A stretch of 64,000 nt of DNA from Fragilaria crotonensis (taxonomy: Eukaryota; Bacillariophyta; Fragilariophyceae; Fragilariales; Fragilariaceae): contig JAKSYS010000122.1 in NCBI GenBank assembly GCA_022925895.1, positions 1-64,000 of the forward strand, read 5' to 3'. This document shows positions 1 to 10,943 of this stretch, one piece after another. The position numbers and the translations under genes were made by a program. Each line of letters starts with the position of its first letter. Position 1 is the first letter of the stretch. Under the pieces are notes generated by a model that made no database searches, was not told the origin of the DNA, and worked only from the letters and a program-made list of their open reading frames with translations.

Positions 1-379
1 AAAGCGCTTGTGTTCCTAGTTCTAGATGACATCGATGATATTTCGTTGGGCATTCGAGAATGAAAAGCATGTGAATCCAGTAAACGAAAGACATAGTAAG
101 TGACAAAAGGTTTTGCTGATGAGGATGTCGTTTGAATCGAGTTTCTAAGGGCTAGGACATTTTGAATGATATTGTACCGACGGAAACACTTATAATAAGA
201 CAATATAAATGTGGTGGTTCAATGTCTTTGTATATTGCTATCGTCATCGAATCCATTTCGTGATTGAGAAATGACTTTTGAGAAAAACAAGGTGTTCGTC
301 CATTGTTCACAATCACGAAGCTACAAATAGTTAATCGCCCTCTGAGAAAAAACCATTTCGTTTCGATTCCTTCATCAAG
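1..379. other. 5' flank of the HSF gene, no gene seen
   Basis: AT-rich sequence upstream of the first gene. No open frame, RNA or repeat could be supported. It presumably holds the promoter and 5' UTR of the HSF gene, but no core element is clear enough to name. Confidence 0.4.
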
Positions 380-1609
380 ATGACAAAGTGCACTGCTTCA
401 ACCGCTACAACCATTGACGAACTCGCCACTGGACACAACACTGAGGATCATGTTGACAATAGTCCAAATCGCGAGGGAAAGTCTGGAAAGGAGGGGAAAC
501 GTCCTGTTACCAAAGCGAAGCTTCGATCAATCATGGAAGCCGCGTCGGCACTTACAGCTCTCGGTGACGAGGAAGAAGCTGAAACTGATGGAGGAAATCA
601 AGTGTCCCGGGCGAAGGAAGACAAGGAAGATTGCGAAGACACCCTTGGGAAACGATACATTCCTGAACACAAGAAACCAGATGCAGCTCTCACTTTTCCC
701 GAGAAGGTAAGGTTGAATGTCGAGTTTTTGATATTACTCATCACGTAGATTTCTACGACGAATATTGTCATGACACAATGATGGAATATCAACTATGTCA
801 CTAACTGTCTTTTTGGCCTTCTTTTTCGTTCGCTACGTTTTACACGACCAGCTGATGAGCATGATGAAGATGGCAGAAAAGGAAGACACTGAAACTTTCT
901 GCATCGCTTGGCTACCTGATGGAAAGAGCTTTGTCATTCGCAACCCTGACGAGTTCACACGTACTGTTCTTCCACACTACTTCAAGGCAACCAAGTTTTC
1001 CTCCTACACTCGCAAACTCTACAGGTGGGGTTTCCGCCAGGTCAACCGAGGCATCGGCCCTGACGACCCAATCATATTTGGGAACGAGTACTTCCAACGT
1101 GACAACGCTGAGCTCATGGTCAAGATGCGCTCCATCACTGCTGCTGGTACTCGCAAAGCGCACACTATTGAAAAAGTACACCAACATGAGCTTGTGACAT
1201 CTGTCGCTAACAACAAGCGAGCCCTAGATATGAACGCCATGAACGTGGATGATCAACGTAAGCGAATGCTATTTGAACATATGCTCCAGCAGCATAAGTT
1301 TGGCGGCATGCAAGTTGGAGTTCCGAACCAACAAAATCTTTTGGAGCAACAAGCCACTCTTCAGCAATTCAACCTTGCAGCAGCACTACGTCCCCCTATT
1401 GGCATCAATCATCAGGTGGGATTCAAGCAATTGGGCGCTCAACATTTCAATCAAAATCCTTTGGGGATGTACATGGCTTCCCAACCGCAACAACAACAAC
1501 GTCTAGATTCGGCCACCTTCCGCCCATGCCTCAAAATCAGTTGTATAACTCTACCTCGACCGCGGAAATCGTGAACGCGGCAATCAATGCGCTACGATTT
1601 GCATCATAA
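380..1609 (+). CDS. heat shock factor (HSF)-type DNA-binding transcription factor, with a late frame break
   Basis: Probable nuclear transcription factor. Exon 1 is 380-706, ending FPEK at a GTAAGG donor. Exon 2 starts at 852 after a CAG acceptor, in phase. Across the junction the frame gives an HSF-type winged helix (about residues 100-205): FPEK-LMSMMKMAEK, FCIAWLPDGKSFVIRNPDEF, then LPHYFKATKFSSYTRKLYRW and GFRQV. The recognition-helix region (FKATKFSSYTRKLYRWGF) matches the family pattern F-K-x-x-K-x-S-S-F-x-R-Q-L-x-x-Y-G-F. Downstream is Gln/Met-rich. In the exon 2 frame the protein ends at 1574 with an unconvincing tail. A second frame from about 1502 reads an HSF-like C-terminus (STAEIVNAAINALRFAS, stop at 1609), so I see a one-base frame change inside or just after the CAA repeat at 1488-1500. 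Diatoms are known for many HSF paralogues. The DNA-binding domain is certain; the exact C-terminus is not. Confidence 0.85.
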
Positions 1610-3657
1610 AGTGTTCTTCATGCGCCATGGGGATAAGTACGTTAGGATCTATTTGTGCATTCCGGTTTGCATTTGTCAGCATTAGTCACATTTGGCAATC
1701 GATGCTACAAAAGGAAATCTCATTGGTCAATGTTTGACAGACGCGTTACGAGCAATAGCATGCTTTTTCAGTCGTTTAGTTGTGGTGCATTTCACATAGA
1801 CATATAGTTATCTACAACACTACTCTACGCTTCAAGTCAAAACGCTGATCTTCAGTCTTCAGTCCAAACGGAAGGACTCAATCAAGATTGAAGTTGCTTG
1901 AATGCAAAGGTACTTGTACATTGTTCCGAGGAAGTCCTTGTTTGCTTGTGACGCATGTGCAACACCTGTGAACGTCAAAATCCCCATCCACACAAATAGT
2001 GGGAGTTTTGTGTGTCCTGACGACGTTTACATACACCATTCTTCGATCCGACAACGACGCCGGAAGTTCGTGACTGCCGGTACGACATCCGAACCGGGAC
2101 CGCAAATTGTCCCTCTCCTCGGCTACCCTCCAACGACAAGTTTCTGTTGGGCGTGTTGGGTTGAAGCACGATCTATCAAACATACTGTAGTACAATCTGT
2201 ACCGTTCCTGGTACGGTACTATTGCTCGACAGGAGGCCACATGGAAAAAATTAAAAATGCCTTGTGAACGGGACGCACAGTACCAGCGGTACGTGGTACC
2301 GGTGCGCGTTAATCGCAACACTAACAGTAAGAGGGGCATAGTATCTTTTGAAACACTCAAAATGCCATAGACTCCGAGAATCATATTTCATACGCCTGTG
2401 CCCAGAAACTCAGTTCTCCGTTCTCCGTAGTCATGTACTCCGAGTAGTACTCTACTACGGTAGAGAGTATCATAGAGAGTCCAGAACTGCTGCGTCCTGG
2501 TGGATGACGTATGCCGTATGCCTACCCATCTATTTAACTTTGCACTGGCATAGAGGAAACTAAAAAAACTGTATTACTCAGACCCATTTGTTCCCACGCA
2601 AGTAGTACTGTCACATCACTGATATCAGAGAGTTCCTGTTTTTATCGTTCACAGTAAACATACACAATACCTCGGCTCAGAACCGGTTCTGAGCCGGTTC
2701 TGAGCCAGAGCAGAGTAAATTTGAAATGGAACTTACAATAAACTTTCTGATTTTTTGGGTCCTATCGTAGATTTGAATCTCAAATCTGCAGTCCAATTGC
2801 AGCTACAAAGATTCCGTTACACGTGTTGATAAACAGCAGAAATTTGTTACACGTGGAATAATAAATGCCTTCACCGACGTAGAGTCCGGTAGTTCATGAT
2901 GTCATACTCGACAACCTTCGACAAGAGCATTCGAATCAGTCGAATCTTTCGTCTTTTATCAGATCGGCGCGAACAAGATTTTGAGAAAATGAATTCTTCC
3001 GCGCACTCGTTCGACATCGACGATGACGATTGCTTTTGCGATGTTGTTCAGGTAGAACCACCTCGCAACACTGCAATAGCATCGATCAACATTCCTACTG
3101 CGAACACAACGGTAGAAACGAGAGTCGCGTCCGACAAGTATTCAGCTCAAAAACCATACGTTTGTATGATGGTCTATTCGTAGTAAGGTGAACTTAAATT
3201 TAAAACTGGTCGGGAATCCGACAGTAGAGTCTCTACAGTAATAGACTACGGTACTACTCGTGAAACGCATTAGTTGTATTAAACTGCAAATCCTGTATAA
3301 GTAAACGTAGCAGTAGGACAGTAGAGGGTATCACTAGAAAATGACACGCAATCTTGGTGAGCTACGCGAATTTTCTTGGAGGAATCTAAATAGCGACACT
3401 TCTGGACGGTAAAAGTGCGAGAACAGGAAGTCTTTTTACACTGGAAATCACACTACTAAAAACTCAGTATATCTTCGTAAGGTTACGGGTTCCGTACTGT
3501 AAACAATAAAAACAGGAAGTCCCTATCATGTGAAATCTTTAAGTCTTGAAGTGTGTGAGTGCGCACACTGCAATCAGCACAACTGTACATAGTTACAGTG
3601 CATGCATCATCGCATCATCACATGGCACACAATTGCTTGACAAACTAAACGTTGGTG
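1610..3657. other. spacer with palindromic short repeats; one doubtful 64-codon frame
   Basis: No gene can be supported. The stretch is rich in short GTAC-type words. A frame at 2989-3183 (+, 64 codons) has an acidic, protein-like composition (FDIDDDDCFCDVV) but no recognisable domain. It could be a small gene or an exon; I would not call it without transcript support. The longer frame at 1878-2384 on the minus strand looks like chance. Confidence 0.4.
2674..2706. repeat. 22-bp perfect palindrome plus a partial extra copy
   Basis: GGCTCAGAACCGGTTCTGAGCC reads the same on both strands (2674-2695) and is followed by one more GGTTCTGAGCC half-unit. It is in a spacer; function unknown. It may be a remnant of a small inverted-repeat element. 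Confidence 0.7.
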
Positions 3658-5964
3658 ATGAAATTGGCAATGAACAGTCGCGGTCGCTACCTCGCACTAT
3701 TACAAGTACTTGTTGTATTGGCATTGCCAATACCTGGTTCTGTCGTTGCGTTTGTGATTCCGTCACCAGTTGTCACGGGGAGCAGGACTACGACAACACC
3801 AACCTCTTCGACTAGGGTATACTCTCCATTCCAACAATATCGCGGTGGCATAAATCTGGGTATTGGTCAATCAACTTCTTCCAATAACAACAATAACGAC
3901 GGCGATGACAACATTGTTTGTGATGTTCTCGTTTTGGGATCTGGACCCGCCGGACGGGCCATTAGTCGTTTGTTGGAACAGAAGAATCTGCTAGTTTGTT
4001 TGGCCGATGCCACTTACGATCGACCACTTGTTCCCAATTACGGTGTCTGGCAAGATGAATGGGACGCTGTCGTGGCAAGGTACGCCAAAGAAGGAATTGA
4101 TCTGACGGGAGGAACGTACGGGAAGGCATTGAATCGAGAATGGAGTCAGACGGATTGTTTCTTTGGAGGTTCCTTTGGCAAGTCCATGACCGAACGCACT
4201 GTCATTGATCGACCGTACTGTCAAGTCGATAAGAACGCTCTCAAACAAAGTCTGACTAGTCCATCTCAAGGTGTCAAAATCATTAGAGCGAATCATCAAT
4301 CGAAAGCAACGTCGGTCAATATATACAGCCCACCCGGGACTCTGCAGCACGATGAACAGGGGACAACTACCGTCTTGAAAGACTTGGACGGCAACGATAT
4401 CACAGTGAGATCCAAGTTGGTGGTCGACACTACTGGACACGAATCAAAATTGGTCCTCCGAGATGCACGTGCTCCTGCCAACGGCCCACCAGGATTCCAG
4501 ATTGCGTACGGATGTCTCGTCAAGGTGAACGAAGCAGACCCCGAGAATGCGGTCGCGTTTGGTCCCTACGATAAGGAAGCCATGACTCTGTTTGATTATC
4601 GTACGGACCATTTGGAATTCGATCCACAATGGGAGAAACGTGCCATCCAAGATCCAACATTCATGTACGTTATGCCGCTGGAGGGAAATCGAGTCTTTTT
4701 TGAAGAAACGTCCCTCGTGGCGCGTCCAGCAGTGAGCTTTCAAGAATGCAAGGAACGATGTTTCAAGCGACTCGAATATCTAGGAATTGACGTGGCAGAA
4801 ATTGAGGAAGAAGAGTACTGTTATATTCCCATGGGTGGTTCTTTGCCCCTCAAGGACCAACGAGTCATTGCACTGGGTGGAAGTGCTGCCATGGTCCATC
4901 CCTCCACAGGCTATCACCTATGCCGCATGCTCATGGGGGCCGCCAGTGTTGCCGATGCCATCTCACGTGAACTATCCAAAGAAGGAGAAGAACAAAATCT
5001 TGACCGAGCCGCGGCATCGGCCTATCATTCTCTTTGGAGTCCAGAAACGATCCGACAACGCAATTTTGCTGTCTTTGGAGGTGAATTCCTCATGAAACAA
5101 AGTGTGGTGGGTCTGCGTGGTTTCTTTGATGGATTCTTCAAATTGCCACTAGAATTGTGGGCAGGTTTCTTGGCAGGCTGGCCTGGACTGCCCAACAATG
5201 ACAAGCACGAGAGCTGGTCGGCACGAATTTGGTTTGGTTTGAACTTTATTGTCCGCCTCCCGCCACAGGTCGCATTGGAGATGTTTGCATCCATTGTCCA
5301 GTATTCCTTGACAGAAGGGGCTCCCTTACCGCAATCTGTGACGCCTTTCCTGGGTGCGCCACCATCGTATGACTATAGAGATTTTGGGTTGGAGACTGTT
5401 GGAGATGGAAAGGCGAAAGCGGAAGCGAAGAGATTGATTACGGCATCCAAGGTGACGGAATTGTTACCACCAGCATTTGAGGATGGAGTGGATGCCGACA
5501 CAGTGTTCTCCGCTAGTGATGTCACGGTTGAGGAGAGTGTGTCGGAGGTCTCGACGGAGGAACCCATCGCAGAGGCAGTAGTCGAGGAACCCATCGCCGA
5601 ATCCGTAGTCGAGGAACCCATCGCCGAATCCGTAGTCGAGGAACCATTCGCAGAACCAGTCCTTGAGGAACCCATCGCAGAACCAGTCGTCGAGGAACCC
5701 ATCGCAGAACCAGTAGTCGAGGAACCAATCGCAGACGCAGAAGTCGAGGAACCCATCGCCCAATCTGTAGTCGAAGAAGTAGCAACTTTGGAAACTGCAG
5801 AGCAACCGGAGGATCCATCCACAGGCGAGAGTGATGCTCCTGTATTGGAACAGCCTTCTGTCGTGGACGATGAAGTGATTCAACCTGCTGTTGGAAGTCT
5901 TGAGGAGAGTGCTGTTACATCAATCTCGGCATCACAGGACTTTTCCCAAAATTCATTTGAATAA
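3658..5964 (+). CDS. LCYB: plastid lycopene beta-cyclase with acidic repeat tail
   Basis: FAD/NAD(P)-dependent enzyme that closes the beta-ionone rings of lycopene to make beta-carotene, feeding fucoxanthin and xanthophyll-cycle pigments in the plastid. The first ATG is at 3658; the two codons before it are TTG GTG. Residues 1-31 form a hydrophobic signal peptide ending VVA-F, the diatom plastid-targeting pattern. The dinucleotide fold follows at about 92-99 (VLGSGPAG), then the family motifs NYGVW, IDRPYCQVD, VVDTTGHES, FFEETSLVARP, IPMGGSLP and MVHPSTGYHL. The C-terminal catalytic part (LWSPETIRQRNF through LPPQVALEMF) is complete. From about residue 625 the protein adds about 140 residues dominated by nine-residue EEPIAE-type repeats, not part of any cyclase I know. 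768 aa against roughly 500-600 usual. Confidence 0.93.
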   Translation: MKLAMNSRGRYLALLQVLVVLALPIPGSVVAFVIPSPVVTGSRTTTTPTSSTRVYSPFQQYRGGINLGIGQSTSSNNNNNDGDDNIVCDVLVLGSGPAGRAISRLLEQKNLLVCLADATYDRPLVPNYGVWQDEWDAVVARYAKEGIDLTGGTYGKALNREWSQTDCFFGGSFGKSMTERTVIDRPYCQVDKNALKQSLTSPSQGVKIIRANHQSKATSVNIYSPPGTLQHDEQGTTTVLKDLDGNDITVRSKLVVDTTGHESKLVLRDARAPANGPPGFQIAYGCLVKVNEADPENAVAFGPYDKEAMTLFDYRTDHLEFDPQWEKRAIQDPTFMYVMPLEGNRVFFEETSLVARPAVSFQECKERCFKRLEYLGIDVAEIEEEEYCYIPMGGSLPLKDQRVIALGGSAAMVHPSTGYHLCRMLMGAASVADAISRELSKEGEEQNLDRAAASAYHSLWSPETIRQRNFAVFGGEFLMKQSVVGLRGFFDGFFKLPLELWAGFLAGWPGLPNNDKHESWSARIWFGLNFIVRLPPQVALEMFASIVQYSLTEGAPLPQSVTPFLGAPPSYDYRDFGLETVGDGKAKAEAKRLITASKVTELLPPAFEDGVDADTVFSASDVTVEESVSEVSTEEPIAEAVVEEPIAESVVEEPIAESVVEEPFAEPVLEEPIAEPVVEEPIAEPVVEEPIADAEVEEPIAQSVVEEVATLETAEQPEDPSTGESDAPVLEQPSVVDDEVIQPAVGSLEESAVTSISASQDFSQNSFE
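5545..5780 (+). repeat. 27-bp coding minisatellite in the cyclase tail
   Basis: About eight copies of a 27-bp unit (gtcgaggaacccatcgc core) encode VVEEPIAES-like nonapeptides. The units are all in frame, vary at the third and ninth residue, and lie at the 3' end of the lycopene cyclase gene. Copy number is likely to vary between strains. Confidence 0.85.
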
Positions 5965-6048
5965 AGCTAACGCTAATTGCAAGCGATCTATAGCATCAAT
6001 TTTATACTATGGCGCGTTTAGTATTGGCACGTCTAACATTGGCCACAT

Positions 6049-7239
6049 CTACCTTGATCCATAGTTCGGAAGGTTGTCGTCTCCTCCACGAAGGACTGGA
6101 GCCTGTTCGTACAATGGCTCGTCACTCTCCCACGATGGTCGATCGGTAAAGGCCGTTTGCTCAGTGATTTGATCCCTTGTTATCATCACGAACAAAACCA
6201 TGTCAGCAAGAACCAAACAATTATCAATTTTTTTTAAAAAAAAAATCATTTTGAAAAGCAAAACAAACGTACCATGTCACTCTTGTAAAGGCTTGCGATT
6301 GCAATAGGAAAAAGACGGAATGCAACGTGTTGGCAATAAACACCTCCCGGGGTACATACTTGGCAGGCCACACGGTAAGACGAATGAAATTATAACAAAT
6401 CAAGATTGCTTCCACCAACTTGTCAAGATTGAGAATTGCCTTGAGTCGTTTCTTGGCCGAATGGCCTGGTGAGGTTAGCGATGCCACCACACCGGCCAGA
6501 TTGGCGAGAAAGAGTGCACACAATGGAGTCACGACTAGTAATCGTGAGATCCCCGACAGTGACGTATCGGCAACTTCATATAGGTGAACGTCTCGCCACA
6601 GCAATAGGAAAAAGATGAGAGCACGACTCCCTTTCGATACGGAAGTGAGCAGTTTCATACGACCCTCGGCATCGCGAGGTGAATATTCGGGTAGATTGTT
6701 TGCTTCGGCAGAAGTGGATGTCGAGTATTGTTCCTGCGAATGATGAATAATGAGTACAGTATGAATTAGAACAGATGGAAAGGCAATAGGGGTCGAGCGA
6801 CAATGAGTCATCAATACTTTGGTAAGAGGCAGTTTAGAACTCAACACGTAGAACAGGTAATCCGCAATCGTTTGGGTGTCGCATAGCTGATGGGAAGATG
6901 CGACGAATTCGAATAATCACGTACTTGTTGATATCTCTTCCACGCATCGATTCGGTCTTGAAATGGTTGCTGATCTAACGTTTGAGGCATGTGTTCCATT
7001 CCAGCTCCTGTTCCTGCCATCGGATCATTTGCATCGTACGCATACGGATCATCACTGCCAGCACCGCCGCCACCACCACGAGACAGGAATGCTATTCGAT
7101 GCACCACAGCCGTATTGACATTACCACGTGCTGCCACGTTAGCATCTGCATTGCCAAGCCAGAATGCAAGCAACATTGACATTACCACAACCATGGCATC
7201 GGTTGATGCACGTGCATGTGAACCAAGAAACCAGCGCAT
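6049..7239 (-). CDS. predicted membrane protein, three exons, family unknown
   Basis: No family recognised. Exon 1 runs from ATG 7239 (or ATG 7194, right before a signal-like segment VVVMSMLLAFWLGNADA) to 6925, with a GTACGT donor. Exon 2 is 6733-6273, and exon 3 is 6175-6049 (ending NLPNYGSR). All junctions keep the frame and have GT-AG ends. The mature part begins with a Gly/Asp-rich stretch (LSRGGGGGAGSDDPY). Exon 2 holds three likely membrane segments (RALIFFLLLWRDVHLY, VTPLCALFLANLAGVVASL, LVEAILICYNFIRLTVW). About 300 aa from the first ATG. The N-terminal signal suggests entry into the ER or plastid, but no clear F-type plastid cleavage site is visible. Convergent with the lycopene cyclase, 84 bp away. 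Confidence 0.7.
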
Positions 7240-10183
7240 TGTCGATACAATTGATGGATCAATTACTGTACTTCTATTGTCCTCCTGTATGATGAGACGT
7301 GACAACTTAATAATATAAACGCAGTAGTCTAGTCGGCGTCCGTTGATGATACAAGCCAGCGAAACAGGTCAAGTCGGAGAGACGTTGATGACAAGTGAGC
7401 CTCATCAATCAAATCACAGATCAGACGGAGCAGCACTTAATTGCGCTATCAACGATAAACTGTACCGTAGTACAGTAAGAATACATATGTGTACTACCGG
7501 TAGTCGTACCAGGTACTGTGGAGTAATGAGTACTGAATAGCATAATCATAGGCGTCTGGGACCCCCAGAACCCAGAACACACCCCATCCAATCGCCGCCC
7601 CACTGGGTTACACGTTGCATGTTCTTAAGTTACCCAACGAGCAACGCCGCACTCCTACTTCCTACTACATGCTACTGTATGTATGCATACAAGGTTCTCT
7701 CGACTCTGGCTTCTACAGTACAGGTACTATGTAGGTACAACCACTGCCGGTAGGTACCATACCAGCGTTAGTAGTAGCATGCTGCACTATCATTTCAACA
7801 GCAGGCAAGCAAATTGGAACAATCATTTCGAAGAACAAGCTCATGATGGAAAACAGTCATCCCTGGCTAATTGCATTCGCATGCTACAATTCCCCTATTG
7901 CCCAACAAGGTAAGGATTTGATGACTGAAATTGCAGCAAGTGGCCAAGACTTTGGTGGCCGCACTGTTGGCCTTCTTTGGCGACAATGACCCCGAGATGA
8001 TCAACTACACAGTGGAAAGGACAGTGGCAGAAACAAGGATTATCACTTCCTACAATTGGTGGGTGTTGGTATCCTCATTGCAACGCACCGTGCGTGCACA
8101 GGCGGAACTCCTGTGTGCTGTAGTTAGATTGACCAGCAATCTCCAATCGGCAAAAGGAATATCTTCACCTCAAGACTCATCACATTCTAACTTCCCAATG
8201 GGAAGGAATGCCATTTTTCCATACCTTGTTCAGGCCATCAGCATCAAATATCATATTGTGCAAAGCACAACATGCAAGCCAGAGGATATTGCCGCCAACT
8301 TCCGTGTTGTCTACAGGAAATCCCGGACTTTTGAATCCGCCAGCAGCATCCCTTCAAGATTCCAAAGGTACACTCAACGTCTCCTTTCTCATTGACTCTA
8401 GCCACTGTGTAAAACATCAGCTCTGACCAGTTGCACAAACCATTCAAGGGTGGCACTTTTGTAGTTGACCAATCCTGGTAGCTGTTAAACACTACTAGCT
8501 AGGGCATACCGTGCCAGATACTAGCTAGTAGTAGTATTAGCTAAGTTTGAGTTTCCTGTCCTTGCTTACCTTCATCATCACTTGTCATTCCTTGTTGTGT
8601 CCTAAACTTGAAATCCATTTTGCCTTCAAAGCTCTATTGAAAAGCTCAGACATAAAGTATCAAAACGAATCAACCTTTTGTTAATCCATCGTCTACTACC
8701 AGAAGGGGTGTCCGGTTGTTGTTGTGTACAAAAATTGGCAACAATGGCTGATTGCACATGAGATAACACATTTGCATCGTAGTTATGAATTGAAGTGAAG
8801 GTGAGCTTGGCACAAAAAAACACAAACCATTCTAGAGGAATATGGGTTGCATCTGTGCTACCAATGCAACCTGGAAACCCCGCAATATCAAACTCCTGCT
8901 GTTCAAAATAGTAGCTACCTTATTACATGGTGGTGCAAACAATACAAACAATGGAGAGAGCACCAGCACTGTCACTCAACGCTTCACAAATTGGTCAAAG
9001 ACCTTTCAATGGTGAACATTACAACAGATGTGAGTCACATCACCCATGTTGTAAAAGCTCCATCCTCTTCCCAGATAGTAACAAAGCAAACTCAAGAGAA
9101 GTAATTCTATTGGCAACCCTTGTTTCTCTTTCAGCGCAACATTTGTCATTGTATGTCTTTCATCTGTTTAACAATTGTTCACTCATGTCAAGAATCATCA
9201 CATACAATGCTGAGTAGGGTAACCAAAACTTATGCCAAACTGCTTTGCCCAATGTGAATTACTTGGTTGTGGGGTTCATCAAGAAGAATGTATATCTCCC
9301 ATTATGCATTCATTTGTGGCGTGGCTGGTATTCTTGTACCGCACTCGTGTGAGCCAGTAAACCACCTAAGATGCGTAACCCGAGTTCTCTTCCTTGGGCG
9401 AATTTCTTGTCTCTTCCTCTTGGACTCCTCCAGTAAGAGTTCCCCCATTCTTTTGATTATCTGCCCAACCATGTGCCCCAAAGCAAGGGGCAGCTTTCTC
9501 TTGAGTTTGTCGTCGTCGTCTTCTTGCCTGAGATATTCTTCTAATCTCTTGTCGTCAATCTCAGCCATTTCTTCAAAACTTTCGCTTTCGGATCCGCAGG
9601 TAGAATATGGTTCGACAAACAATGTGCATTTTTGATGGCAGCCGGGTCCTCTAAACATGATGGCGTCAGTTTTTGTTTGCCTGGCTAGGGGACCTGGTGG
9701 CCCAAAACATTGACACCGTTTTCTTGTATCAATTTGCGTTGACTTTAAAATTGGAAGTATTGCATTAAAACAATAACGTCGATTTTGTGGCAAGTTTATT
9801 ATATCTTCTGTATGCATCGGCCTTGGTACTACGAGTAGCACCAAAACAGGACTTATGATCAATATAATGGACCATTAATGCGTTACATTATTGTGCCCAC
9901 TGCACAAAGAGCTTGCAGTTTGCCAAACTTGACCTGACATGTATACAAACAAAGTTGCTCCTGCAGCTACCCATACCACACAAGCAACTGACTGGGTGCA
10001 AAACGGCATCTGGCTGACCTTCATTTCAAAGGAAATCAAACTGTCACATTTGGCTCAGAATTATACTGCACCTCTCTAAATTTTCTGCATGTCATGATGG
10101 GCCAGCCGACTTAATTTTTCTGAGCTTGCAAAAAAGCAATTCCTCTGATGTCAATATTGTTGATCGCAAACCTGGAGGTTCCA
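7240..10183. other. long spacer with scattered protein-like fragments
   Basis: No confident gene. A frame at 7931-8395 (+) is open for 154 codons but opens on a TTG and has no recognisable domain; it may be a decayed exon or element fragment. 8400-9300 has nothing I can assign. The minus-strand frame at 9302-9658 is listed separately. GTAC-rich short palindromes recur at 7440-7550 and 7670-7780. Confidence 0.4.
9302..9658 (-). CDS. hypothetical charged protein, possible element remnant
   Basis: A frame open for 186 codons, with a plausible ATG at 9658 (MFRGPGCHQKCTLF) giving 118 aa. Composition is protein-like: an acidic stretch (ESESFEEMAEIDDKRLEEYL), a run of Asp, then basic residues (SKRKRQEIRPRKR), as in a nuclear or nucleic-acid-binding protein. 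No motif identifies it. It sits beside the Plavaka-like element and may be a fragment of mobile DNA rather than a host gene. Confidence 0.3.
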   Translation of the reverse strand: MFRGPGCHQKCTLFVEPYSTCGSESESFEEMAEIDDKRLEEYLRQEDDDDKLKRKLPLALGHMVGQIIKRMGELLLEESKRKRQEIRPRKRTRVTHLRWFTGSHECGTRIPATPQMNA

Positions 10184-10285
10184 GACCTTTGTCTAAACCA
10201 ATTGTGAACAGAACTTGTGTTCTGCTGCACTGGGGACCTTTGTCTTAACCAATTGTTTACAGAACTTGTGATCAGCTGCACTGGA
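10184..10285. repeat. two tandem copies of a 51-bp unit
   Basis: GACCTTTGTCTaAACCAATT recurs 51 bp later with few differences, and each unit ends near GCTGCACTGG. The pair lies 125 bp outside the left end of the 10.4-16.7 kb element. Looks like a local duplication. Confidence 0.8.
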
Positions 10286-10410
10286 GCAATTCAGTCAGTG
10301 ACACCTGATATTTGGTTCAGCATGCGTGGTATGATGCATGCCGATGGAGAAAGCGGGATCGGGAATTGGCTTAGTAGGCTGGCCGCAAACATAGGGGGTT
10401 GAGGAGACTG

Positions 10411-10464
10411 CATCAGAAGGTGGGTTTTTGTATCACTGACAATATATGTTAACTATTTGTTAAG
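10411..10464 (+). repeat. left terminal inverted repeat of the Plavaka-like element
   Basis: Outer block 10411-10424 and inner block 10444-10464, separated by 19 bases absent from the right end. That insert contains CACTGACAAT, which resembles a CACTA-type terminus and may mark the true end. Confidence 0.75.
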
Positions 10465-10943
10465 AAATTGTAATATGTTGCTTGAAGTCACGTATATGTT
10501 ATCACTATTTGTATGTATTTAGTCATTCTATACTGCGACATTTCTCAGAGTCATATACTGTGGCAAAATATATTTATATTAAACCAATGTGTGTTACCTA
10601 GTAGCATCTATGCGTATAACTTACCTTAACAGTTGCAAATGTAACAATGTTTCTCTAAACATTTTTACTTTATACTGAATACATGTGGTAAGAGTATCGC
10701 ATGTGGCTCATTAAATTGTTTGTTCTGAACAGACTCTAGATATTCATACGCCATATACATTTAAGCCATGTTTTTACGACCATCCATTGTTTGGTATTGG
10801 TTTGCGAAATTTTCAAGCTTTTGGTTTTGGGGAGACAGCATTTTATGAACCAACCATTTCTTGTCTCCTTCCAAATATACGCTTACGCATGAACAAAATT
10901 GTGATATTTTGTCTTAACTCCACACACACTCTCATCCAACAAG

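Noticed and set aside
1878-2384. 168-codon frame on the minus strand in a spacer
   Set aside because: No domain, no supported start, composition follows GTAC-rich spacer; a plus-strand frame overlaps it equally well.
5373-5883. Minus-strand frames over the cyclase repeat tail
   Set aside because: Shadow frames created by the 27-bp repeat; the plus frame belongs to the cyclase.
10411-10420. Target-site duplication at the Plavaka-like element
   Set aside because: Left and right flanks were compared in several offsets and no matching 2-9 bp repeat was convincing.
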